A stretch of 36,292 bases of DNA from Opitutia bacterium. GTDB taxonomy: Bacteria; Verrucomicrobiota; Verrucomicrobiia; Opitutales; UBA953. The stretch lies in NCBI GenBank assembly GCA_947456525.1, contig CANGRI010000006.1, positions 1-36,292 of the forward strand, read 5' to 3'. Position 1 is the first letter of the stretch. Each line of letters starts with the position of its first letter. The notes beneath the pieces are model-generated. The model had not been told where the DNA came from. It did not search any database and saw only the letters and a program-made list of their open reading frames with translations. Of the stretch, positions 30,356-36,292 are shown in pieces. A program made the translations under genes and the position numbers.

Positions 30356-31315
30356 TTATTTCTTGAAGCGTTTCTCGGTCTTTTTCTCTCCCGACTCGCT
30401 GGTGCCACGCTCTTCTCCGTCCACGAAGCGGGCAAGCGTGACCGTGTTGTCCGAGGCGTTGCGTGCGCCGAGTTCGGCCTTGGCCTTGGCCTGATTTTCC
30501 GGCGTGAACGCACCCTTGGCGAGCACCAGGACGATGTCGGCTCCCTTGGCGTTCTGGAAGGCGATCACCATCGCATGGCTGGCGCCCAGGCTGATGAGCT
30601 GCGGGAAACTGGCCCCCAGCTGGCCGGCCCTGCGCGGCACCGTGGCGGTGCCCGGGGCCTGGCCATCTTCGGCGAAGGCTTCCATCAGGGCTTCGTTGTA
30701 GGCGCTGATCGCGTCGTTCCGTCGGAGCGGGATGATGTCGACCGCGCAGTCGTTTTCTTTCGCCAGCTGGCCCGCCATCAAGGCGAGCCTGGCTAAGGGG
30801 AGGGCGGGGAGCGAGGATGTCGCCGGAAGCTGCTTGGCGTCCTTGAAGGCGAGGATCTCGAATGAGCCTTCCGGTCCACGATGGCCGAGGCCGGCGGCTT
30901 CGAGCTTGGCGAGCGCGGTCGTCGAGAAGTTGCCGATGGCGATCAAGCGCACGAATTCGCTCTCATCGCCGCTTTCATGGTAGAGCGCCACCACATGAGT
31001 GGCTCCGCTGTCCTTGAGTTCGCCAATCCGGGCGATGGCCTTTTCGGCCGAGGGCGGAATCTTGTTCGGATAGCTGACCGCGCTGTCACGGAAGAAGCCT
31101 TGGAAATATTGGGTGAGCACCTTCTGGGCGGCCGGGCTGCCGACCGGGATCAGGCCGATGGTCGAACCACCGTCGAGGGCCTCGTCCGCCGTTTTCGCGG
31201 CTTCGGCGATGCCTTCGAGGAGTCCGGAGCCGGGGGGTGGCGAAGCGGGCGCCTTGACGACGGGTTCGGCGGCGGCCAACAGGCAGCTCCAAAGCATGGG
31301 GAGGATGATGCGCAT
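30356..31315 (-). CDS. Secreted protein of unknown function
   Basis: The product is 319 residues and I do not recognise it. A short signal peptide (MRIILPMLWSCLLAAAEP) and a Pro-rich linker precede a mixed alpha/beta region. One half (about 50-165) reads STIGLIPVGSPAAQKVLTQYF...GATHVVALYHESGDESEFVRLIAIGNFSTTALAKLEAAGL, suggesting a Rossmann-like or substrate-binding fold. The second half has LISLGASHAMVIAFQNAKGADIVLVLAKG, and the two GATH/GASH strands may be an internal repeat. The C-terminus is Lys/Glu-rich. No catalytic motif is evident. It is first of a two-gene unit with the ParB-like gene. Its 5' leader carries the alternative-pairing structure at 31324-31393. Confidence 0.78.
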   Translation of the reverse strand: MRIILPMLWSCLLAAAEPVVKAPASPPPGSGLLEGIAEAAKTADEALDGGSTIGLIPVGSPAAQKVLTQYFQGFFRDSAVSYPNKIPPSAEKAIARIGELKDSGATHVVALYHESGDESEFVRLIAIGNFSTTALAKLEAAGLGHRGPEGSFEILAFKDAKQLPATSSLPALPLARLALMAGQLAKENDCAVDIIPLRRNDAISAYNEALMEAFAEDGQAPGTATVPRRAGQLGASFPQLISLGASHAMVIAFQNAKGADIVLVLAKGAFTPENQAKAKAELGARNASDNTVTLARFVDGEERGTSESGEKKTEKRFKK

Positions 31316-31323
31316 CTTCTATC

Positions 31324-31393
31324 ATCGTGAGGAATCGCCCGCTGTTTCCAAAGATAAACAGGGATTTAATTCATCCCGCGGCGTCACGATTCC
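31324..31393 (-). promoter_or_regulatory. Structured leader with mutually exclusive pairings
   Basis: ATCGTGA (31324-31330) is the exact inverse complement of TCACGAT (31384-31390), and GGAATCG (31331-31337) of CGATTCC (31387-31393). The two pairings compete for 31387-31390. Inside lie two further hairpins: CTGTTT/AAACAG (31342-31347 and 31356-31361) and GGGAT/ATCCC (31361-31365 and 31373-31377). The structure starts 8 bases upstream of the ATG at 31315, in the leader of that minus-strand gene. It could be a cis-regulatory RNA or an operator; no known riboswitch class was recognised. Confidence 0.4.
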
Positions 31394-31460
31394 GCAACCT
31401 TCGCGAGCCTGCGGTGTTTCTGCGGAGACGAGTACGATCCTCCGCCTGATGGCGACGGGC

Positions 31461-32423
31461 TTACTTCTTCGCCGGTGCCTTGGGCTTAGGCTGTTCGGCG
31501 AGCATGACCGTCACGGCCGGCGTCGGTTCGTTCGTGCCGGCGAAGGCGTTGTAAGCCTGCTGGAAGAGGGCGGCGTCGCGGACATCGCCTTCGGCGAGCA
31601 GCCACTTGTAATGCAGTTTGAAGGGGGCTTCCGGCGTCGCGACGCCCTTGGGGAAGGCGCCGAAGCGGCCATAGTCGCGATAGGCGGAGAAGGCCGTGTC
31701 CTTCGGGTTGGACGGATGGTTCAGCAGCAGCGCGGTGAAGGCCTTGCCCTCGATCGTGAAGACCTCGGCGACCCAGGTGAGGTCGCGCACCTTGTGGATG
31801 AGCACGTCCTTGCCCGGGTAGACGTAGGTCGTCTTCGCGCCTTCGATCTTCTCGGACGGGCGGAACTGGGCGCCGGCGTGCTCGGGGTCGCCGTCGATCT
31901 TGGCTTCGCCATGGTCGGGCTTCAGCGCCGTCGTCAGTTCGATGCCGAAGTAGAAGGGCGCGGCCGGCTTGGAGAACTTGAAGGCGCGTTCTTCGGTGAG
32001 GATCGGCTTTTCCTGGGCGGTGGCGCCTTGCCAGTCGATCGAGGCCACGAAGCCGTCGGCGGTCGGGTTGATGGCCGTGACGACCTGGTCGCCCTTCACC
32101 ATGTGCCAGCGGTCGTAGGTCTTGCCGTCGACCGTGATCTTCATGAAGCCGACCATGATGCCTCGGTGGTGCGTGTACTCGAAGCCCGGGCCCTTGGTCA
32201 GGCGAAGGGCGCCGCTGGCGTCGAAGACGTGGAGGTAAGGTTTATAGGTCTCCAGACGCTTGGCCGGGGTGCTGACGTCGTGGGCCGTCATGAACCGAGC
32301 CACCGTCTTGCCGTCCTGGATGACGTCGACGGCTTCGTTGGGGGTCACCTTGACGTCCGCGGCCAAGGCTTGGGAAACGCAGAGAAGGGTGCTCAGGGCG
32401 AAGGCGAGGGGCAGGGGGCGCAT
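31461..32423 (-). CDS. Secreted PmoA-like (DUF6807) family protein
   Basis: The product is 320 residues with a signal peptide (MRPLPLAFALSTLLCVSQALA). The mature part has the family's features: DVIQDGKTVARFMTAHDV, KPYLHVFDASGALRLTKGPGFEYTHHRGIMVGF (the conserved H-H-R-G), DRWHMVKGDQVV, IDWQGATAQEKPILTEERAF, ALLLNHPSNPKDTAFSAYRDYGRFGAFPKG. This family is often labelled 'methane oxygenase PmoA' but has no relation to methane oxidation; it is a galactose-mutarotase-like beta-sandwich family frequent in polysaccharide-degrading PVC and Bacteroidota genomes, likely acting on sugars or oligosaccharides. The C-terminus ends in a Lys/Pro tail. It diverges from the sulfatase gene (91 bases between starts), suggesting shared regulation. 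Confidence 0.87.
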   Translation of the reverse strand: MRPLPLAFALSTLLCVSQALAADVKVTPNEAVDVIQDGKTVARFMTAHDVSTPAKRLETYKPYLHVFDASGALRLTKGPGFEYTHHRGIMVGFMKITVDGKTYDRWHMVKGDQVVTAINPTADGFVASIDWQGATAQEKPILTEERAFKFSKPAAPFYFGIELTTALKPDHGEAKIDGDPEHAGAQFRPSEKIEGAKTTYVYPGKDVLIHKVRDLTWVAEVFTIEGKAFTALLLNHPSNPKDTAFSAYRDYGRFGAFPKGVATPEAPFKLHYKWLLAEGDVRDAALFQQAYNAFAGTNEPTPAVTVMLAEQPKPKAPAKK

Positions 32424-32514
32424 CCGCCCAACCTAGGGAGTCCTTCGGGGGAGGGAATCCCGGAATCGCAGTGGAAACTTTACCCCGGCAGGGGGGTTGG
32501 ATAGGCATATCCCC

Positions 32515-33933
32515 ATGCCCCCCCGCCCCCTGGCTGTCTTGGCCTTTCTCTTCGCGTTCTGCCTGAACCCCGTTTTCGGCGCGACGAACGCCAAGCCGAA
32601 CATCGTCTACATCCTGGCCGACGACCTTGGCTTCGCCGAGCTCGGCTGCAATGGCGCCGATAAGTACAAGACGCCGAACATCGATGCGCTGGCGAACAGC
32701 GGCGTCCGCTTCACGCACTTCTATACCGCTCCGCTCTGCGGCCCGTCCCGTTCGCTGATCCTGACCGGTCGTTATGCGTTCCGCACGGGCGCCGTCAGCC
32801 AAGACGCCTGCAAGTCCTTGGTGCGTTCGGGCGACAAGGCCGAGCAGATGATCCCGACGGTCCTGAAGAAGGCGGGCTACGCCACCGCCCTCATCGGCAA
32901 GTGGGGGCAGCTTTCGCCTTCCGGCAGTCCGGCCGAATGGGGCTTCGAGCACGATTTCCACTTCAAGGGAAGCGGCATGTATTGGAACGGCAAGGCCGTG
33001 AAGACGATGACCGAGGACGGCAAGGTGCGCGGCGATCCCGACAGCTACGTGATCGACGGCAAGGTCATCCCGGTGAAGGACGGCGAATATATCCCCGACC
33101 TCATGCACAAGGACGCGACCGCCTGGCTCGAAGCCCATAAGGACGGACCTTTCTTCCTCTATTACTCCATGTCCCATGTGCATGGCGAGATCCTGCCGAC
33201 GCCGGACAGCCTGCCTGCTCCCGCCGGCGAGGACGCCGCCACGCGTCTGGCCCGCCACTATACCGATAACATCAACTACATGGACAAGCTCGTCGGCAAG
33301 CTGATGGTCGAACTCGACCGCCTCAAGCTGCGGGACAACACCCTCATCGTGTTCATGGGCGATAACGGCACGGCCAAGGCGCATGCGCCGGTCGCGACCA
33401 TCGCCGGCAAGCGGCTCGAAGGCGAGAAGGGTTCGATGAAGGAAGGCGGCGGCCTCGTGCCGTTCTTCGCCACCTGGCCCGGCGTCTCGCCGGTCGGCAA
33501 GGTGAACCCCAACGTCGCCGACGCCAGCGACCTCCTGCCCACCTTCGCCGAAGTCGCCGGCGCACCGTTGCCGGCCGGCCGCGTGATCGACGGACGCAGC
33601 CTCGTGTCGCAGTTCAAGGGCGATACGAAGTCCCCGCGCGCCTGGGCCTACTGCCAGCTGAGCAATAATTATTACGTCCGTGAAGCCGGTTGGAAGCTCG
33701 ACCAGTCGGGCACGCTTTATGACATGAAGGACGCGCCGTTCAAGGAGGTGGCCGTCGCGGCCGACACCAAGGACGAAGCCGCCATCGCGGCCCGCCAGCG
33801 TCTCGCCGCGGCCTTGACCGGATTGGATCCGGCGTCGGGGGCCAAGGACGAGGTCGGCGACGGCTCCGGACGCAGCGGCAACAAGGAGGAGAAAAAGAAG
33901 AAGAAAAAGTCCGCCAAGGACGCCGCCAAGTAA
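32515..33933 (+). CDS. Secreted sulfatase (S1-type, formylglycine-dependent)
   Basis: The product is 472 residues with a signal peptide (MPPRPLAVLAFLFAFCLNPVFGA). Metal ligands Asp36-Asp37 are in YILADDLGF. The formylglycine motif is C-G-P-S-R at 75-79 (C-x-P-S-R), in PLCGPSRSLILTGRY, so an anaerobic- or FGE-type maturase must act on Cys75. GDNG with Asp283-Asn284 supplies the other metal ligands. The usual GKWH motif reads G-K-W-G-Q-L here (Lys129): the common His is replaced by Gly, which I recall from a PVC sulfatase subgroup. Sulfatases remove sulfate esters from polysaccharides or glycans; which substrate is not clear. The C-terminus is a run of Lys (EEKKKKKKSAKDAAK). It is followed 6 bases later by the SGNH hydrolase gene in an apparent operon. 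Confidence 0.92.
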   Translation: MPPRPLAVLAFLFAFCLNPVFGATNAKPNIVYILADDLGFAELGCNGADKYKTPNIDALANSGVRFTHFYTAPLCGPSRSLILTGRYAFRTGAVSQDACKSLVRSGDKAEQMIPTVLKKAGYATALIGKWGQLSPSGSPAEWGFEHDFHFKGSGMYWNGKAVKTMTEDGKVRGDPDSYVIDGKVIPVKDGEYIPDLMHKDATAWLEAHKDGPFFLYYSMSHVHGEILPTPDSLPAPAGEDAATRLARHYTDNINYMDKLVGKLMVELDRLKLRDNTLIVFMGDNGTAKAHAPVATIAGKRLEGEKGSMKEGGGLVPFFATWPGVSPVGKVNPNVADASDLLPTFAEVAGAPLPAGRVIDGRSLVSQFKGDTKSPRAWAYCQLSNNYYVREAGWKLDQSGTLYDMKDAPFKEVAVAADTKDEAAIAARQRLAAALTGLDPASGAKDEVGDGSGRSGNKEEKKKKKKSAKDAAK

Positions 33934-33939
33934 GCCTTC

Positions 33940-34647
33940 ATGCTCCTCCGTCTGCTCATCACCCTCGGCCTGTCTGTTTCTTCCGCGCTGGCGGCCGACG
34001 AGGTCCTGACGGACAAGTCCTCCTCTTCGAAGGTCCTCGCCCTCTACCAGAAAATCCTGGCCGGGGCGCAGAAGGAACCGCCCGCGCCCGGCGCGGTCAT
34101 CTGCATCGGCAGTTCGCATATGCAGAATTGGAAGAGCGTGCAGGAGGACCTCGCGCCGCTGACCGTCCATAATTACGGCGTCGGTGGCAGTCGCATGACC
34201 CAGGCCGCGGACCTGTTCATCGACAACCTTGCCATCCCCTTCAAGCCGCGGGCCGTCATCCTCTACGAAGGCAGCAACGACATCAACGCCGGCACCAAGC
34301 CCGAGACCGTCCTCGCGAACTTCCAGAAGATCTACCGCAAGCTGCATGCCGCCTTGCCGCAGTCCCGACTCTATGTCCTCGGGCTCGTGCCCAGTCCCGG
34401 TAAGCGTTTCGAGAAGATCGCGGACCTTAAGCAGACCAATGATCTGCTCGCGAAGGAATGCGCGACCCAGCCGTGGATGAAGTTCATCGACATCACCGAG
34501 CCGCTCATCGGCGCCGATGGCCAGCCCAAGGCCGAATGCTTCATCCCCGGTGACATCCATATGCTCCCCGCCGGCTACGCCGTGTGGAAGTCCGTCATCG
34601 CCCCCGTCATAGTACCCGCCGAGAAGCCCTACGAGCATGCCCAATAG
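33940..34647 (+). CDS. Secreted SGNH/GDSL hydrolase
   Basis: The product is 235 residues with a signal peptide (MLLRLLITLGLSVSSALAA). SGNH blocks: block I ICIGSSHMQNW with Ser59 as the probable nucleophile; block II NYGVGGSRM (Gly84); block III LYEGSNDIN (Asn113); block V PGDIHMLPAGY with His207. The usual DxxH of block V is changed: the residue three before the His is Gly204, and the Asp is one position nearer (Asp205). Such enzymes deacylate sugars (acetyl-xylan or sialate esterases) or lipids; in this neighbourhood carbohydrate deacetylation is most plausible. It sits 6 bases after the sulfatase, so the pair may remove sulfate and acyl groups from one substrate. The next gene overlaps its 3' end by 11 bases. 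Confidence 0.87.
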   Translation: MLLRLLITLGLSVSSALAADEVLTDKSSSSKVLALYQKILAGAQKEPPAPGAVICIGSSHMQNWKSVQEDLAPLTVHNYGVGGSRMTQAADLFIDNLAIPFKPRAVILYEGSNDINAGTKPETVLANFQKIYRKLHAALPQSRLYVLGLVPSPGKRFEKIADLKQTNDLLAKECATQPWMKFIDITEPLIGADGQPKAECFIPGDIHMLPAGYAVWKSVIAPVIVPAEKPYEHAQ

Positions 34648-34891
34648 CCATCCCTCGGATTTCAAGCGGAACCTCCGCCGGGAGATCGCCGGTTATTTCA
34701 TCGTCGTCCTCTGCGCCTTGCCGGTCCGCTTCTGGATCATGGCGACCTTGATGGACCAGGAGGGCCGATGGGCCTTCCTGGCCGGTCGCGTGTTCGGTTA
34801 CCTTTCGATCGGCCTCATCACCGCCGTCGCCGTGTCCAAGTTGCGCCTCCGGACCAAACTCATCCTGACCTTCCTCCTCGTCGCGCTCTGA
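34637..34891 (+). CDS. Small integral membrane protein of unknown function
   Basis: The product is 84 residues: a short polar N-terminus, then hydrophobic segments at about 16-39 (IAGYFIVVLCALPVRFWIMATLM), 45-66 (WAFLAGRVFGYLSIGLITAVAV) and 73-84 (TKLILTFLLVAL), with basic residues between (KLRLRTK). I do not recognise a family. The ATG at 34637 lies inside the end of the SGNH gene in another frame (11-base overlap), consistent with coupling. It ends 7 bases before the convergent stop of the PIN toxin gene. Confidence 0.65.
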   Translation: MPNSHPSDFKRNLRREIAGYFIVVLCALPVRFWIMATLMDQEGRWAFLAGRVFGYLSIGLITAVAVSKLRLRTKLILTFLLVAL

Positions 34892-34898
34892 GGGCGGG

Positions 34899-35447
34899 TC
34901 AGCGCTTCATTCGCGGGCCCAAGGCGTTAGCAAAGGTCGGAAGATCGCGCCGGAGTTTCTCCAAGGTTTTCGCTGGACCATGTCTTTGGGTCATTTGCCC
35001 GACCTTTGCGAGCATGCCGACGGGTCGGCTTAGCATGAGCTCAAGGATGAAGGCGTCCGGATGCTTAGCTTGGATGCCCCAAGGAGCGAGGGCAGGGGTG
35101 GGAAAGTCTCGTAGGTTGAAGGTCACGATGGTCCCCGCTTCGCTGACGATGGCGGTCCCGAGGACATGCCGGTCTTTGGCTTGATTGCGAAGCCGGGCTA
35201 TCAGCTTGGCCGGAGCGGAGAAAGCGGCTTCGGGAAAGCACGCAGTGACGTCCTCCTGCCAGCTTTCCGCCAAGGCGTCAGGCCAGGCGAGCTTTCGATG
35301 GGTCCGTCTTACCTCGCTCAGGATCTCCTCGGACCACCTCGGCAGGATGAGCGGCGGGTCTTCGGCCAATCTGAGTAGCAGGTCCGCCACCGTCTGGTTC
35401 GCCAGCACGCACGCGTCGAGGACCACGATGGGCGGACGTGCCGGCAT
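34899..35447 (-). CDS. PIN-domain toxin (VapC-like ribonuclease)
   Basis: The product is 182 residues. The PIN fold shows its acidic metal-binding set: Asp11 in VVLDACVLAN, Glu41 in WSEEILSEV, Asp92 in AKDRHVLGTAIVSEAGTIVTFNLRDF, and Asp114 at the end of that stretch. A C-terminal extension of about 60 residues (HPDAFILELMLSRPVGML...PTFANALGPRM) is typical of the PIN subgroup paired with excisionase-like antitoxins. Such toxins cut RNA, often tRNA, when the antitoxin is lost. It begins 3 bases after the antitoxin stop, in the order antitoxin-toxin. The base composition is similar to its neighbours, so recent transfer is not obvious, though TA pairs next to tRNA genes are often mobile. Confidence 0.87.
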   Translation of the reverse strand: MPARPPIVVLDACVLANQTVADLLLRLAEDPPLILPRWSEEILSEVRRTHRKLAWPDALAESWQEDVTACFPEAAFSAPAKLIARLRNQAKDRHVLGTAIVSEAGTIVTFNLRDFPTPALAPWGIQAKHPDAFILELMLSRPVGMLAKVGQMTQRHGPAKTLEKLRRDLPTFANALGPRMKR

Positions 35448-35450
35448 CCC

Positions 35451-35885
35451 TCAGTCGTCCAGCCCGGCGGCTTGGATCTTGTCGCGCAGCCGCTCCAGTC
35501 GGGCGCTACGTTGGGCGGCCCGTTTGCGGGCATAGGTCTCGACGTCTTTGCGCCGGATGCGGCGATGAGCGCCCACCTTGTGGAAGGGGAGTTCGGCCTT
35601 GTCCAGCAGCCGCATCAGGAACTGTCGGGACATCCCCAGGAAATCCGCCGCCGTCTGCGGGGTCATCTCGTCTTCTGCGGAGAGGATGACCACCGAGTTG
35701 CCGGACCGTAGTTCGCCGGCGACCTGGATGAGCAGTTGGCAGAGGTCGCCCGGAAGGGGGATGGCCTGCCCGGAGGCGTCCATCAGGCGTAGCGGCCCGC
35801 GTTTGCCGCCGCGCATTTCCGCGATTCGGCCGAGTTCGGCGCGCGCTTGCTTGTTCTTCGGAGGTTCCATCGTGGTGGGGTGCAT
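35451..35885 (-). CDS. Antitoxin with excisionase/MerR-like helix-turn-helix
   Basis: The product is 144 residues from the ATG at 35885; an internal ATG at 35870 (sixth codon) is possible. Residues 72-120 are an excisionase-family helix-turn-helix: EDEMTPQTAADFLGMSRQFLMRLLDKAELPFHKVGAHRRIRRKDVETYARKR. The first 70 residues form a separate region, and the basic C-terminal helix (SARLERLRDKIQAAG) probably contacts the PIN toxin. Antitoxins of this type bind DNA upstream of their own operon to repress it. A 9-bp tandem repeat and a -35-like hexamer lie directly upstream. Cognate toxin: the PIN gene 3 bases downstream. Confidence 0.85.
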   Translation of the reverse strand: MHPTTMEPPKNKQARAELGRIAEMRGGKRGPLRLMDASGQAIPLPGDLCQLLIQVAGELRSGNSVVILSAEDEMTPQTAADFLGMSRQFLMRLLDKAELPFHKVGAHRRIRRKDVETYARKRAAQRSARLERLRDKIQAAGLDD

Positions 35886-36150
35886 GGCTTCGACATTAAC
35901 TGCTATAACTGCAACCTGTCAATCCGGCGCGCTTGGCGCCGATCAGCCGGAGGACGGTCAGGCTGAGGCGGTCGGCGTCCCGTTCAAGGCAGGGAGCCTG
36001 AGGTCAAATCCCTGAGGGTTGTCGCCTCTCCGCAGGTGGGGCTTGTCAGAGTTTTTGTTAGAGTCGTGGCCAGGCATCTCATGTCTCCGGCCATGCCTAG
36101 CCTTGTCCCAAGCCCTGTCTCCGGGGCTGGAATGAACCGTATTGTCCAGC
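35886..36150. other. Intergenic region between the toxin-antitoxin pair and tRNA-Ser
   Basis: About 265 bases without a credible gene. It holds the antitoxin promoter/operator region (35895-35922), a perfect 6-bp stem CGGCGC/GCGCCG with a 5-base loop (35925-35941), a second inverted repeat TCAGCC/GGCTGA (35943-35948 and 35961-35966), and two copies of TGTCTCCGG (near 36084 and 36118). No clear terminator for the tRNA and no att-like copy of the tRNA 3' end were found here. A minus-strand frame that stays open (35958-36224) includes the tRNA and is not considered coding. Confidence 0.35.
35895..35912 (-). promoter_or_regulatory. 9-bp tandem repeat, probable antitoxin operator
   Basis: ATTAACTGC (35895-35903) is followed directly by TATAACTGC (35904-35912), seven of nine positions identical, including an exact TAACTGC. 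It lies 10-27 bases before the antitoxin ATG at 35885. On the minus strand TTGACA (35922-35917) precedes it and could be a -35 box, giving a -10 region inside the repeat (35899-35894, TTAATG, weak). Overlap of operator and promoter would fit autorepression; the transcript would be nearly leaderless. Confidence 0.45.
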
Positions 36151-36238
<88 letters not shown>

Positions 36239-36260
36239 TTTGTTACCAGCTAGAAGGTGC

Positions 36261-36288
36261 ATCAAAGGGAGGGCGGGGGGTGGGTCAA
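36261..36288 (-). promoter_or_regulatory. Probable sigma-70-type promoter of tRNA-Ser
   Basis: On the minus strand TTGACC (36288-36283, 5 of 6 consensus -35) and TTTGAT (36266-36261, 4 of 6 consensus -10) are separated by 16 bases. The transcript would start near 36254, about 16 bases before the mature tRNA. The spacer on the plus strand is GGGAGGGC followed by a GGGGGG run, T and GGG, another possible G-quadruplex lying between the two promoter boxes. Confidence 0.5.
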
Positions 36289-36292
36289 GGGA

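Noticed and set aside
31461-32423. Methane monooxygenase subunit (the name PmoA)
   Set aside because: The family label is misleading; the protein has a signal peptide and a beta-sandwich-like sequence with no relation to particulate methane monooxygenase.
32473-32506. ECF-type promoter for the sulfatase (GGAAACTTT)
   Set aside because: Only the -35-like part fits; no matching -10 at correct spacing, so it is mentioned but not annotated.

Overview
The window looks like chromosomal DNA of a GC-rich Verrucomicrobiota bacterium, most likely an Opitutae-type lineage; a planctomycete is the main alternative. No rRNA or marker gene proves this. The inference rests on families typical of the PVC bacteria: a Tat-exported DUF1501 protein beside DUF1549/DUF1553 and PSCyt1-type cytochrome c proteins, a PPC-domain protein, DUF1080, a PmoA-like (DUF6807) protein, secreted NHL-repeat proteins, a sulfatase and a family 6 polysaccharide lyase. 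Most predicted proteins carry signal peptides, so this is largely an envelope and polymer-degradation region.

Layout. (1) 1-85 (-) holds the first 28 codons of a gene whose motif matches dapA. (2) 169-4480 holds a secreted NHL protein (-), a YbfF/ABHD11-type hydrolase (+), a translationally coupled NHL protein plus membrane-anchored protein (-), and a divergent DUF1080 protein (+) ending in a strong terminator. (3) 4538-7865 (-) is a two-gene unit: an 832-residue membrane/coiled-coil protein followed by a lipoprotein. (4) 8071-17882 (+) is a four-gene operon: DUF1501, PPC-domain protein, PSCyt1-DUF1549-DUF1553 protein, and PSCyt1-WD40-coiled-coil protein. (5) 17883-18177 is a repeat-dense intergenic element. 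(6) 18178-19407 is a Tat-exported polysaccharide pyruvyl transferase family protein. (7) 19555-28402 is a complete RND efflux operon (adaptor, two permeases, outer-membrane lipoprotein channel). (8) 28444-34891 mixes a PL6 lyase, a ParB-like small protein with a secreted unknown, a PmoA-like protein divergent from a sulfatase, an SGNH hydrolase and a small membrane protein. (9) 34899-35885 (-) is an antitoxin/PIN toxin pair. (10) 36151-36238 (-) is tRNA-Ser(GGA).

How the parts fit together: the lyase, sulfatase, DUF1080, PmoA-like, SGNH and DUF1501/DUF1549 proteins are the kind of set PVC bacteria use to take apart sulfated or otherwise modified polysaccharides outside the cytoplasm. No transporter or sugar-catabolism genes are present, so the substrate is not identified. 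The RND operon is a self-contained drug or metabolite exporter.

The least ordinary signals are: the 5367-7865 protein, whose N-terminal half resembles a membrane/coiled-coil protein type I associate with marine phages; the nested hairpin element at 17883-18177; G-rich TAGGGG-type tracts on the template strand immediately upstream of several start codons, which lack a clear Shine-Dalgarno; and two leaders with mutually exclusive pairings (31324-31393 and 19511-19541). Shine-Dalgarno sequences are weak or absent at most starts, so several start sites rest on signal peptides and gene overlaps.
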